Shown: positions 1 to 8,334 of the stretch, piece after piece
How positions within the stretch are numbered: the stretch's first letter is position 1
How the letters are laid out: every line of letters begins with the position of its first letter
From: Brachyspira pilosicoli
Lineage (GTDB): Bacteria > Spirochaetota > Brachyspiria > Brachyspirales > Brachyspiraceae
Reading direction: 5' to 3'
Length of the DNA: 25,934 nt
Assembly: GCF_019402445.1 (NCBI RefSeq)
Contig: NZ_SRZM01000032.1
Location: 1 to 25,934, forward strand
Notes under the pieces: generated by a model
The model's database searches: none
What the model was told of the DNA's origin: nothing
What the model saw: only the letters and a program-made list of their open reading frames with translations
Translations under genes and position numbers: made by a program

Positions 1-32
1 GTTATAGCTAATATAATAGCAAAAAATAATTT

Positions 33-458
33 ATGAAAATTAAATATATAATACTTTTTTTAATATTATTTTTATTTGCATCTTGCAAAACTCATTATGA
101 AACTTTTTATAAAATAGGAAATGATACAGTATCTTCTGTATATAAAATCATAGGGTTAGAAATAAAACCAAAAGTAGAAAAGTTTGAAGATAATTATATA
201 TACACTTTTAAAAATGATACCAATGCTTTATATAATAGCGTGAAGTATGCTAATTATTTATGGAAGAATGAAGGATATTATATCACTCAGCATAATAGTT
301 TTGGAAAAGAAAATGGAAATGTTGAGCTAGCAAAAAGTTCAATAGACCCTAACAAAGTAATAAGAATTAACATTCATTCCTACACTAACAATTCTTTTGA
401 TGTTGTTATATCATTAGTAAATGGAACTATAAAGCTAAAAAATAATACGAATAATTAA
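33..458 (+). CDS. Small predicted lipoprotein, function unknown
   Basis: This 141-residue protein begins with a short basic start, a hydrophobic run (about residues 5-16) and a lipobox-like F-A-S-C, putting the lipidated cysteine at residue 18. Spirochaetal lipoboxes are relaxed, so a lipoprotein in the periplasm or envelope is the best reading. The mature part is charged and Asn-rich, with no domain I recognise. No clear Shine-Dalgarno sequence precedes the ATG. A TATAAT at 12-17 could be a -10 box, but any -35 would lie off the window. The stop codon overlaps the stop of the opposite-strand GH57 gene in the palindrome TTAA (455-458), and no hairpin terminator separates them. Export is well supported; function is not. 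Confidence 0.75.
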   Translation: MKIKYIILFLILFLFASCKTHYETFYKIGNDTVSSVYKIIGLEIKPKVEKFEDNYIYTFKNDTNALYNSVKYANYLWKNEGYYITQHNSFGKENGNVELAKSSIDPNKVIRINIHSYTNNSFDVVISLVNGTIKLKNNTNN

Positions 459-2749
459 ATATTATCCATATTAAAATTAAGCCAATATCCAAGCTCTATA
501 AATAATTTTTTCTCTTCTTCATTAAAGCTTATGAGAAGCCCCTTATATTTTAGAAGTATCTTATAAAAAATATTTTCATAAGTATTTCTATCTATAGGCA
601 TATCATTATTTGATAAAAACTTAATATCTCTAAGTAAATCAAATATAATTTTTCCATTTCCTGTTTCATAAAGCTCATTTAATGCATTTTTAATATTCTC
701 GCCAACAACTTCTGATATACCACTATTAGAAATAAATATACCAGCATTTCTAGCATCTTTTAATTCTTTAGATACCTCATCATAAGCATCTCTTCCTTTT
801 GACAATATAAGCTCTCTTAAGATAGGAGAATCCATAGCTCCCATTAATCTTCTATAGTCATAATCTGGAGTAATATCATTTGTATTAAAATATTTAAATA
901 ATGTTTTATATTCAGGATATATTTTATGCATTATATCATCTAGTTTAGAAATATCTTCTTTAAATAAATAGTCTGCAAATCTATCTCTAATATCAGAACT
1001 TAAATCTTTTAAACGCATAGTATATATTAAATTATCATTACAATCTTTATTTTCAGAAAGAGTGATATTGTTTTTTAATTCATAATTTTCTTCAATAGTG
1101 TCAACTTTAAAATATAAATCTGATGTTATATTATCACTCATTACCCCTTCAATATGATTTTTATCTATTAGAGTGGCTTTAATATTATGCTTAAAAATAT
1201 TTATATCTTTTTCTTTATAATCACTAGCAATTAAATTAAATATAAACTGATTGATAATATAAAGTTTAGTAAATAAATCTATCTTAGCATTTTTCTCATA
1301 GAAATATCTAGCACTATGATGTTCTTTCTTATTGCTAATTGAAGTTTCTAATGCTTTTAAAAATTCTTGATAAGCCTCTTCTACAAAAGGAGCATTCTTA
1401 TCTTTAACAAGCATTCTAGCATAATGAAAAGATCTCTCAGCATATTGCATATTTTTAATAGGCTCTATTCTAGAAACATCTTCAAAAAACCACCCGCAAG
1501 AAGTATAAGAAAATAAAGAATATTTATAAGATTCCATTAAAAATATAAACTCTTTAAAAGATATATATTTAGAACATATTTCATACAAATCTTTAGCATC
1601 AGAATCATTATATATAGCCCTAACATATTCTTCTCTAATAGAGTTTCTAGATTCATTTGTAAAGTTTAAAAATAATGCAAATAATTTGTCTTGCATGTTT
1701 CTAAGTATATCGAAAGCATCTCTAAGTCCTTTTCTCCAAGATAAGTCAATAACACCATCACCACCGCATCCGCAATTACTTCTCCACCTCTCAACACCAT
1801 GCGAACAGCTCCAAGAAGTACCTCTTTTGCCTTCACCTTCATGCAATATTACCTCTTCAGTAGGAGGACATATACTTAAATAATGCTCATAATTTGTAGG
1901 CGTAATATTATCATAGTGAATATTATCTTGAAAATATCTAGCTAAACACATATCCCCAAAAGGCTCATGATGACCATAACTTTCGCCGTCTGTAGCAATA
2001 TTAACAAGCTTTCTCTCCCCATAAGCATTTCTTATTCTCTCAGCCAATTTCTCAGCAGAACAAAGCAAATGTTCAAAAGCTATGGCGTTGGATATATAAG
2101 GGTCATAAAAAAATACAGCAATTCTCTTACCATTATGACCATAAAGCCAATAAGGTTTTGATGTGTCTATTCTAGCTCCAGATACATCAGTCTGAGTAAT
2201 ACCCTTAACATAATGTGCCTGATATGGAGATAGTATTGTAAATTTAACTCCACAGTCGCATAAAGCATCAACAACATCTAAATTTATCGCAGTTTCAGAA
2301 AGCCATATTCCTTTTGACTTTCTTTTAAAATATTTTTCAAAATTGTAAAGTCCCCATTTAATCTGCACCACCATATCTTCTTTTTTGGCAAGCGGTAAAA
2401 TTATATGATTATAAACCTGGGCAATAGCATTACCATATCCTAATCTTTCTATACTAAGTTTATCTGCTTCTAATATTCTTTGTAATAAATCAGGCTTCTT
2501 ATCAGCAATATAATCCAATAATGTAGGTCCAAAATTAAAGCTTATATACTGATAATTATTAGACATATCCGTAATTCTTCCATAACCGTCTAATATTCTT
2601 GAATAAGCGTTTGGACTATAACATTCATTAGTTATTCTTTCATTCCAATCATGAGCAGGAGAGGCACTTATCTCTTTTTCTATTTCTCCTAAAAATGGAT
2701 TTTCTCTCGGAGGCTGATAAAAATGCCCATGCAATATTAAATATTTCAT
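455..2749 (-). CDS. Glycoside hydrolase family 57 protein with DUF3536-type C-terminal part
   Basis: The 764-residue protein opens with the GH57 signature HGHFYQPPRENP (residues 7-18). It has W-L-S-E with Glu152 at the family's usual nucleophile position, and D-G-E-S-Y-G-H-H (254-261) at the general acid position, so both catalytic elements seem intact. A Cys-rich insert (S-W-S-C-S-H-G-V-E-R-W followed by C-G-C-G-G, about 311-330) and a long helical C-terminal half fit the DUF3536 arrangement. GH57 enzymes act on alpha-glucans (amylase, glucanotransferase and branching activities). The exact substrate cannot be read here. There is no signal peptide, so it is probably cytoplasmic and may act on storage glucan. 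AGGA precedes the ATG and a good promoter lies just upstream. It converges with the lipoprotein gene, overlapping it by 4 bases. Confidence 0.9.
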   Translation of the reverse strand: MKYLILHGHFYQPPRENPFLGEIEKEISASPAHDWNERITNECYSPNAYSRILDGYGRITDMSNNYQYISFNFGPTLLDYIADKKPDLLQRILEADKLSIERLGYGNAIAQVYNHIILPLAKKEDMVVQIKWGLYNFEKYFKRKSKGIWLSETAINLDVVDALCDCGVKFTILSPYQAHYVKGITQTDVSGARIDTSKPYWLYGHNGKRIAVFFYDPYISNAIAFEHLLCSAEKLAERIRNAYGERKLVNIATDGESYGHHEPFGDMCLARYFQDNIHYDNITPTNYEHYLSICPPTEEVILHEGEGKRGTSWSCSHGVERWRSNCGCGGDGVIDLSWRKGLRDAFDILRNMQDKLFALFLNFTNESRNSIREEYVRAIYNDSDAKDLYEICSKYISFKEFIFLMESYKYSLFSYTSCGWFFEDVSRIEPIKNMQYAERSFHYARMLVKDKNAPFVEEAYQEFLKALETSISNKKEHHSARYFYEKNAKIDLFTKLYIINQFIFNLIASDYKEKDINIFKHNIKATLIDKNHIEGVMSDNITSDLYFKVDTIEENYELKNNITLSENKDCNDNLIYTMRLKDLSSDIRDRFADYLFKEDISKLDDIMHKIYPEYKTLFKYFNTNDITPDYDYRRLMGAMDSPILRELILSKGRDAYDEVSKELKDARNAGIFISNSGISEVVGENIKNALNELYETGNGKIIFDLLRDIKFLSNNDMPIDRNTYENIFYKILLKYKGLLISFNEEEKKLFIELGYWLNFNMDNI

Positions 2750-2781
2750 AATTAGAATCCTAATATAAAAAGATTATTTCA

Positions 2782-2810
2782 AGTATAAACAAACTTACAT
2801 ATATTTGCAA
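2782..2810 (-). promoter_or_regulatory. Candidate sigma-70-type promoter of the GH57 gene
   Basis: Read on the minus strand, TTGCAA (2810-2805) is followed after 17 bases by TATACT (2787-2782). This leaves a leader of roughly 25 bases before the ATG at 2749, with AGGA in the ribosome-binding position. The match is by eye in AT-rich DNA, where chance matches are common, but spacing and placement are right. Confidence 0.5.
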
Positions 2811-2861
2811 GTAAATAATTTTTATTTTAATTATCGAAATAAAGGTTTGTTTTTTAAGTAT

Positions 2862-2897
2862 AAAAAAGCCCAATACAAAATGCATTGGGCTTTTTTT
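2862..2897 (-). terminator. Rho-independent terminator of the gltD-type gene
   Basis: GCCCAAT (2868-2874) pairs with ATTGGGC (2884-2890) around a 9-base loop. The flanking A-run (2862-2867) and T-run (2891-2897) give a U-tract on both strands. It lies just after the stop of the minus-strand gltD-type gene, its likely main user. It would also stop transcription arriving from the other side. Confidence 0.88.
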
Positions 2898-2915
2898 ATT
2901 TATATAGATATATTT

Positions 2916-4313
2916 TTACTTAGATAAATATTTATGTATACCAGCAGCAGCTCTCTTACCATCACCAATAGCAAGTATAACAGTAGCAGCTCCACGAGCA
3001 GCATCACCGCCAGCAAATACACCCTCTACAGAAGTAGCACCTGTTTCTTCATCTATTACATAAGTACCTTTTTTAGTAGTTTGTAATTCAGGCACTTTTC
3101 TAGATATAAGCGGATTAGGAGTAGTACCTATAGCAACAATAACAGCATCCACTTCTATATCTTCAGTTTTTCCTTCTACAGGAACAGGTTTTCTTCTTCC
3201 ATCTGCATCAGCTTCACCAAGTTCCATAACTTGAGTTCTAACTGCTTTTACATTATCATTCTCATCAGCAATAATTTCTAAAGGAGCTCTTAAGAATCTA
3301 AAATCAACTCCCTCTTCCATAGCGTGATGAACTTCTTCTAATCTTGCAGGAAGTTCTTTTTCTGTTCTTCTATAAACTATATATACTTTTTCAGCACCAA
3401 GCCTTACAGCAGTTCTGCAAGCATCCATAGCTACGTTACCACCGCCTAATACAGCAACTCTTTTATGCCTTATAACAGGAGTATCTACCTCTGGGAATTT
3501 ATATGCTCCCATTAAATTTACACGAGTTAAATATTCATTAGCAGAATAAACTCCGCAATAATTTTCACCAGGTATATTTAAAAAAGCAGGAAGTCCAGCA
3601 CCAGTACCCAAGAATATAGCATCATATTCTTTTCTTAATTCATTGAAATCTAAAGATATACCAGCAACTTCATTTATTTTAAAATTAACCCCATCTTTTT
3701 TAAGGTTTTCTACTTCGTGAGCAACTAATTCTTTAGGTAAACGGAACTCTGGAATACCATACATAAGTACTCCACCTATAGTATGCAAAGCTTCAAGCAC
3801 TGTAACATCATAACCTAATTTTATTAAGTCTCCAGCACAAGCTAATCCAGCAGGGCCAGCACCTATAATACATACTTTTTTACCGTTTTTTTCTACTTTT
3901 AAGCCGTCATATTGAGCATGTTTTCTTTCATAGTCAGCAACAAACATCTCTAACTTACCAATAGCAACAGGCTCAAATTTCTTACCAACAACACATCTTT
4001 GTTCACATTGAGTTTCTTGAGGACAAACTCTTCCGCAAGCTGCTGGTAATGCATTAGTTTCTTTTATTTTTTTAGCTGCTTCTAAAAATTTCTTTTCAGC
4101 TATAAGTCCTATAAACTCAGGTATTTTCACCTTAGCAGGACAGCCTTCCATACAATGCGGAACTTTACAATCTAAACATCTTAATGATTCAGTATAAGCT
4201 TGTTCTTCTGTATATCCTAAAGGAACTTCTTTAAAATCCTTTTTACGCTCTTCAGCACTTCTTTGTGGCATTTCTTGCCTAGGTATTTCACCCAATTTTG
4301 ATCTTGGTGGCAT
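2916..4313 (-). CDS. gltD: NADPH-dependent glutamate synthase small-subunit type oxidoreductase (GltD/NfnB-like)
   Basis: The 465-residue FAD/NAD(P)H oxidoreductase has two N-terminal cysteine clusters: Cys46, 49, 54 and 58, then Cys93, 97, 103 and 107. These are the Fe-S ligands typical of GltD. An FAD-binding Rossmann motif I-I-G-A-G-P-A-G-L-A (149-158) follows, then a second nucleotide-binding motif V-L-G-G-G-N-V-A-M-D for NADPH. A C-terminal G-G-D-A-A-R-G motif closes the FAD site. The family passes electrons from NADPH to a partner, such as the glutamate synthase large subunit or the NfnA subunit. Some members are described as homotetrameric and stand-alone. No large subunit or NfnA gene is adjacent: this gene is monocistronic, with its own promoter and terminator. 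TAGGAGAT is a strong ribosome-binding site. Family assignment is firm; the physiological partner is open. Confidence 0.92.
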   Translation of the reverse strand: MPPRSKLGEIPRQEMPQRSAEERKKDFKEVPLGYTEEQAYTESLRCLDCKVPHCMEGCPAKVKIPEFIGLIAEKKFLEAAKKIKETNALPAACGRVCPQETQCEQRCVVGKKFEPVAIGKLEMFVADYERKHAQYDGLKVEKNGKKVCIIGAGPAGLACAGDLIKLGYDVTVLEALHTIGGVLMYGIPEFRLPKELVAHEVENLKKDGVNFKINEVAGISLDFNELRKEYDAIFLGTGAGLPAFLNIPGENYCGVYSANEYLTRVNLMGAYKFPEVDTPVIRHKRVAVLGGGNVAMDACRTAVRLGAEKVYIVYRRTEKELPARLEEVHHAMEEGVDFRFLRAPLEIIADENDNVKAVRTQVMELGEADADGRRKPVPVEGKTEDIEVDAVIVAIGTTPNPLISRKVPELQTTKKGTYVIDEETGATSVEGVFAGGDAARGAATVILAIGDGKRAAAGIHKYLSK

Positions 4314-4363
4314 ATATTTATCTCCTATTTTCTTTATAGACCTATATTAAATAATTTGACAAT

Positions 4364-4391
4364 ATTATACAATAAATAAAAAATATAGCAA
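4364..4391 (-). promoter_or_regulatory. Candidate promoter of the gltD-type gene
   Basis: On the minus strand, TTGCTA (4391-4386) and TATAAT (4369-4364) are 16 bases apart and about 50 bases upstream of the ATG. An overlapping alternative, TTGTCA (4363-4358) with TATAAA (4339-4334), would place the start almost on the ribosome-binding site and is less likely. Confidence 0.4.
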
Positions 4392-4447
4392 TGATATATT
4401 TTTATTTTATCATTATAGAATATAAAAAAGAGTTAATTAAATTTAAT

Positions 4448-4461
4448 GTAATAATTATTAC
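4448..4461. promoter_or_regulatory. Perfect 14-base palindrome, possible operator
   Basis: GTAATAATTATTAC is a perfect dyad between the divergent gltD-type gene and two-component promoters. It resembles operators of homodimeric repressors such as the Fur/PerR family in shape only. No regulator can be assigned, and short AT palindromes arise easily by chance in this composition. Confidence 0.25.
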
Positions 4462-4543
4462 CTAATTATATATAACAAAAATACAATATAATATTTATAA
4501 AATATAAAATAAAGTTTTTTCTTTTTTTTGCATTGATAAACAC

Positions 4544-4572
4544 TTGTATATTGAACAAAATAAATATATAAT
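4544..4572 (+). promoter_or_regulatory. Candidate promoter of the two-component system
   Basis: TTGTAT (4544-4549) is followed after exactly 17 bases by a consensus TATAAT (4567-4572). This gives a leader of about 30 bases before the response-regulator ATG at 4611. The rest of the 297-base divergent gap (4314-4610) holds the gltD-side promoter and one palindrome; I see no other gene or RNA in it. Confidence 0.5.
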
Positions 4573-4610
4573 ACAAAAAAATAAAATTATAATAAAAGAG
4601 TGTAAATTTT

Positions 4611-5294
4611 ATGGAAAAAGAACTTATTTATTCTGTAGAAGATGATGATAACATAAGAGATTTAATTAAGTACACTGTTGAAGAAGCTGGATTTAATATA
4701 GAATGCTTCAGTAATGGTAAAGATATGCTTGAAGCTTTAAAAAATAATATACCTAGTTTAATACTTTTAGATATTATGCTTCCAGATATGGAAGGTACTG
4801 ATATATTAAAAATAATAAGAACTGATTATGCTCATTTACCTATAAAAGTTATAATGCTTACAGCAAAATCTAGTGAAATTAATATAGTTACTGGGCTTAA
4901 TTTAGGTGCTGATGACTATATACCAAAACCTTTCTCTGTATTAGAACTCATAGCTAGAATTAAAGCTAATTTGAGAAAAAAAGATGTGAGAGTAGATACA
5001 GAAGAATTGACATTTGGTGAGATTAAACTAATAGTAAAAAAACGAGTTGTATATGTTAATGATAGGCAGGTTTCACTTACACAAAAAGAATTTGACTTAT
5101 TAAAACTGCTTATGGAAAATGCTAATAATGTTGTAGATAGAGAGATGATGCTTGAAGAGGTTTGGGGAGTAGAACATTCTATGGAAACTAGAACTATTGA
5201 TATGCATATTAAATCTATTAGACAAAAATTAGATTTAAAAAAAGAAAATATTATTACTATTAGAGGAATGGGATATAAATTAATAGAAATTTAA
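4611..5294 (+). CDS. OmpR/PhoB-family response regulator
   Basis: The 227-residue protein has an N-terminal receiver domain: acidic pocket E10-D11-D12-D13, phospho-acceptor Asp54 in L-L-D-I-M-L-P-D, Thr/Ser switch L-T-A-K-S, and lysine in I-P-K-P-F. A C-terminal winged-helix DNA-binding domain follows, ending in the typical T-R-T-I-D-M-H-I and I-R-G-M-G-Y-K-L. It is a transcription factor activated by phosphorylation. The partner kinase starts 7 bases downstream, so the two are co-transcribed. The ribosome-binding site is weak (AGAG about 10 bases before the ATG). PhoB is the closest family by architecture, but no pho-regulon gene is in the window, so the signal and targets are unknown. Confidence 0.93.
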   Translation: MEKELIYSVEDDDNIRDLIKYTVEEAGFNIECFSNGKDMLEALKNNIPSLILLDIMLPDMEGTDILKIIRTDYAHLPIKVIMLTAKSSEINIVTGLNLGADDYIPKPFSVLELIARIKANLRKKDVRVDTEELTFGEIKLIVKKRVVYVNDRQVSLTQKEFDLLKLLMENANNVVDREMMLEEVWGVEHSMETRTIDMHIKSIRQKLDLKKENIITIRGMGYKLIEI

Positions 5295-5301
5295 TTATTT
5301 T

Positions 5302-7068
5302 ATGATTAGAAATATATTTTTAAAATCATTATTAATTCTTATATTATCAAGTGCTTTAATGTTTATAGGAATTCTCTTTACAGTGCAGTATAATAATATT
5401 ATGTACAGCAGAGTAATGATTGTTAATATCATAGATATGCTTCAAAGAGAAATTAATATATATGATATAAAAACAGAAGATGATTTTAAAAATTTTGTAT
5501 TGCAATCAGATAAAGAAGAATTGAGAATAAGCATCATATCTACAAACGGTATAGTTATTGCAGATACTTTAAGCGACACAGCAAAAACAACTCTCGGAAA
5601 CCATAATAATAGAAGCGATGTTATAGAAGCCTTGCATAATACAAACGATGAGCCTTCTTTTTCAATAAGCACTTCTATTAGTCAAAAAACACCATATATA
5701 TACGCTTCCAAAAAAATTAAATCTGATGACTTTGTTGATTATATATTAAGAGTATCTATTCCTATGGATTCTATTAATAAGTATTTAACTACATTTTTAT
5801 TTACAGCTGTTATGGTGATAACTATTGTTGTAATACTAATGGCCTTTGTACTGCCTATAATGTCTAGAAACATTATGAACCCTTTTTATATTATTAAAGA
5901 GACACTGGATAATATATATAATAACCGCTCACTTACACCTAAAAACCTTACGGGGTTTAATGATGTTAACAATATAATTTATGATATTAATGAAGTTGCT
6001 GTTGATTTGAATAATAATATCATAGCATATCAGACTGAAAAAGAAAAACTTAATTATGTATTAGAGAATATTGCTCAGGGAATTATTGCTGTTAATAAGA
6101 AAAAAGAGATATTTTTTATTAATCAATTTGCTATAGATTTTTTGGATATTGGAGATAAAACGGTTAATAATTTAAATGAGATAATAAAAGATGAAAATGT
6201 AATAAAAAAGATAGATAATGCTATAGAATTAGGAAGGTTTTCAAAGTTTGATTCAAAAGAACATAATATGGATATAGAAATTACAATTATACCAATACGC
6301 AATAATGAAAATATATCCGCTTTAATAAAATTTGAAGATGTTACAGATATTAGAAAATTAGAAATAGAAAAACAAGACTTTTTTATTAATGCCTCTCATG
6401 AATTAAAAACACCTTTAACTTCTATTTTGGGTTACTCTGAACTTTTACTAGCTACAGGAGGAGGAAAGAAGTTAAATGATTTTGTAAATAGAATAAATAC
6501 AGAAGCATTGAGAATGAAAGAGTTAGTTATGGATATGCTTACATTGAGCAGAATAGAGGCTAATTGGCAAGAGACTATAGATGAGAAAATGGATATAAAA
6601 GAAATAATACTTAATGTTTATGACAGCAATAAATTAAAAGCACAAAAAAGAGATATTACAATAGACTTAAATATAGAATCTGCTTTTATAATGGCTAATA
6701 AAGAAAAAATAACAGAAGTTGTTAATAACCTTGTGGATAATGCTATTAAATACACAGATGACGGCGGAAATGTAAAAATTATTTTAAGCACAGATAAAGA
6801 TAAAGCAATTTTTACAGTAAAAGATACAGGCTGCGGAATAGCCCCGCAGTATTTAAACAGAATATTTGAAAGATTTTTTAGGGTAAAAAACAACAAATAC
6901 CTTAAAGTCAATGGAACGGGGCTTGGACTAACAATAGTAAAAAATATATGCAATAATTATAACGCTGATATACATGTAAAAAGTGAAGAAAATGTTGGAA
7001 CCGAGATAAGCGTTGTATTTAAATTGTATGATGAAGAAAAAGAAAAAACTATAAAAAAAGCTGTTTAA
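5302..7068 (+). CDS. PhoR-like membrane sensor histidine kinase
   Basis: The 588-residue kinase has transmembrane segments at about residues 5-27 and 166-188, flanking an extracytoplasmic sensor of about 140 residues. A weak HAMP-like linker and a PAS domain (about 249-350, with N-I-A-Q-G-I-I-A-V-N) follow. The HisKA site is F-F-I-N-A-S-H-E-L-K-T-P with His366. The ATPase domain shows an N-box (N-N-L-V-D-N-A-I-K-Y), D-T-G-C-G-I, F-E-R-F-F-R and G-T-G-L-G-L. All catalytic motifs are intact. It would autophosphorylate and pass phosphate to the response regulator encoded just upstream. The sensor region resembles nothing I can name, so the ligand is unknown. Its stop overlaps the trmL stop in TTAA (7065-7068). 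Confidence 0.93.
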   Translation: MIRNIFLKSLLILILSSALMFIGILFTVQYNNIMYSRVMIVNIIDMLQREINIYDIKTEDDFKNFVLQSDKEELRISIISTNGIVIADTLSDTAKTTLGNHNNRSDVIEALHNTNDEPSFSISTSISQKTPYIYASKKIKSDDFVDYILRVSIPMDSINKYLTTFLFTAVMVITIVVILMAFVLPIMSRNIMNPFYIIKETLDNIYNNRSLTPKNLTGFNDVNNIIYDINEVAVDLNNNIIAYQTEKEKLNYVLENIAQGIIAVNKKKEIFFINQFAIDFLDIGDKTVNNLNEIIKDENVIKKIDNAIELGRFSKFDSKEHNMDIEITIIPIRNNENISALIKFEDVTDIRKLEIEKQDFFINASHELKTPLTSILGYSELLLATGGGKKLNDFVNRINTEALRMKELVMDMLTLSRIEANWQETIDEKMDIKEIILNVYDSNKLKAQKRDITIDLNIESAFIMANKEKITEVVNNLVDNAIKYTDDGGNVKIILSTDKDKAIFTVKDTGCGIAPQYLNRIFERFFRVKNNKYLKVNGTGLGLTIVKNICNNYNADIHVKSEENVGTEISVVFKLYDEEKEKTIKKAV

Positions 7069-7568
7069 ATATTTTTATTTAAGCATAATTGTCTAAATGC
7101 CTCATAAGAAACTATAGCAGCAGTATTTGATACATTTATAGAGCGTATATCATCACTCATAGGTAAATATACAGAGTTAGCAGCATCATTTTCCCATATA
7201 GATTCTCTTAAACCAGTGCTTTCCCTTCCAAACAAAAGTATATCATTATCACTATAATTAAACTCATCATAGCGGATATGCCCAAACTTAGATATAGGCA
7301 CTATTCTTTTATTGTTCTCTTTACAATATTCTAAGAATGTATGTTCATTTTCATGTTTTATTAGGTTCAATTTTTCCCAATAATCAAGCCCTGCCCTTCT
7401 AATCTCTTTAGCACTTAGTATAAATGATGGTTTTGATACTATATGAAGCGATATGTTTAACCCCACGCAAAGCCTTCCTATATTACCCGTATTAGAAGGA
7501 ATCTCTGGTCTGTATAATGCTATTGATACATTAAAGTTTTCATTGCTTATATTAATTTTATCTTTCAT
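7065..7568 (-). CDS. trmL: tRNA (cytidine(34)-2'-O)-methyltransferase, SPOUT family
   Basis: The 167-residue protein carries the TrmL hallmarks of the SPOUT (trefoil-knot) methyltransferases. These are Y-R-P-E-I-P-S-N-T-G-N-I-G-R-L-C near the start, R-R-A-G-L-D-Y-W, then L-L-F-G-R-E-S-T-G-L and R-S-I-N-V-S-N-T-A-A-I-V, the knot that binds S-adenosylmethionine. TrmL methylates the ribose of the wobble base in certain leucine tRNAs. It has an N-terminal extension of about 10 residues compared with the short E. coli form. No clear Shine-Dalgarno sequence precedes the ATG and there is no better start downstream. It is convergent with the histidine kinase gene (4-base overlap) and lies after a lipoprotein gene on the same strand. 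Confidence 0.92.
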   Translation of the reverse strand: MKDKINISNENFNVSIALYRPEIPSNTGNIGRLCVGLNISLHIVSKPSFILSAKEIRRAGLDYWEKLNLIKHENEHTFLEYCKENNKRIVPISKFGHIRYDEFNYSDNDILLFGRESTGLRESIWENDAANSVYLPMSDDIRSINVSNTAAIVSYEAFRQLCLNKNI

Positions 7569-7629
7569 ATTTCATAAATAAAAAAGTAAACTTTTACTAA
7601 CGTCCTTTTAATAATTTTATATTAAACTT

Positions 7630-8100
7630 TTACTCTGCTTGCTTAATAAAAACACCTTTTATAGCTGTATCTACATTATTTTCTTTAACAGTATAAGTTA
7701 TGTTTGCTGCATAAGAAAATGTCATATCATTATTATTTATCTCTTCAAAACTCATCTCAAGCAAATGTTCTTTTGATGCTATAGTACCATTATTATCATA
7801 TATTTCATTATATACAGCTATATAACCATTTTTAACTTTTAATATTTGGACTGAAGAAAAATTAAAGGTTTTATTTACTTTCCCAAAATAGAAATCCATA
7901 GAACCATCTTCTTTTATTATAATATAAGAACCTGAAAAATTAACATCACTTACATTTGGAGTTTCATCAACATTCCAAATACCTGCATAAGTTTTATCTA
8001 TTCCTATAATATTTTCTTCTATCGTATCTTTCAAATTTTTGCAGCTTATAGTAAATAAAGGTATTAATAATAAAGATGAAACTAGCAGCCTTTTTAACAT
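7630..8100 (-). CDS. Predicted lipoprotein, function unknown
   Basis: The 156-residue protein has a classic lipoprotein signal: a basic N-terminus, a hydrophobic stretch (residues 5-16) and F-T-I-S-C with the modified Cys at residue 20. The mature part alternates short polar and aromatic stretches and looks beta-rich, with a G-I-W-N-V-D motif near its start as seen in small lipocalin-like or META-like lipoproteins. That resemblance is only suggestive. AAGGAA precedes the ATG, and one of the best promoters in the window lies upstream. trmL follows 61 bases downstream with no clear terminator between, so read-through is possible. Confidence 0.8.
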   Translation of the reverse strand: MLKRLLVSSLLLIPLFTISCKNLKDTIEENIIGIDKTYAGIWNVDETPNVSDVNFSGSYIIIKEDGSMDFYFGKVNKTFNFSSVQILKVKNGYIAVYNEIYDNNGTIASKEHLLEMSFEEINNNDMTFSYAANITYTVKENNVDTAIKGVFIKQAE

Positions 8101-8127
8101 ATTTGAATTCCTTTTTTGAATTGTTTT

Positions 8128-8156
8128 ATATTAGTTATAAATTTACTTTTTGTCAA
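8128..8156 (-). promoter_or_regulatory. Strong candidate promoter of the lipoprotein gene
   Basis: On the minus strand a perfect TTGACA (8156-8151) precedes TAATAT (8133-8128) with a 17-base spacer, leaving about 25 bases of leader with AAGGAA in it. The rest of the gap up to 8290 is AT-rich DNA in which I see nothing else. Confidence 0.6.
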
Positions 8157-8291
8157 TAGAATCAAAATTGTAAAATTATTATAAAATATTTTAAAAAGTT
8201 TTGAAATAAATCTAATATTTTGTATTATAAAAAATTAATAGCGATATTCAAAAATTCAAAATTTAAAAAATATAATTATTTAAGTATGAAT

Positions 8292-8322
8292 AAAAAAAGG
8301 AGCCTTTAAAAAGACTCCTTTA
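8292..8322 (-). terminator. Rho-independent terminator of the xer/TIM-barrel operon
   Basis: AAAGGAG (8296-8302) pairs with CTCCTTT (8315-8321), and an inner CTTT/AAAG stem extends it. On the minus strand the hairpin is followed by seven Ts (complement of 8292-8298). It sits 13 bases past the stop of the 763-residue gene. Confidence 0.88.
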
Positions 8323-8334
8323 ATTATATTCTAA

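Noticed and set aside
1..20. Hairpin GCTA...TAGC with TATAAT before the first lipoprotein
   Set aside because: Only four paired bases each side at the very edge of the window; the upstream part needed to judge a promoter is missing.
1686..2161. Plus-strand open frames of about 65 codons within the GH57 gene
   Set aside because: They are antisense to conserved GH57 motifs, without ribosome sites or recognisable domains.
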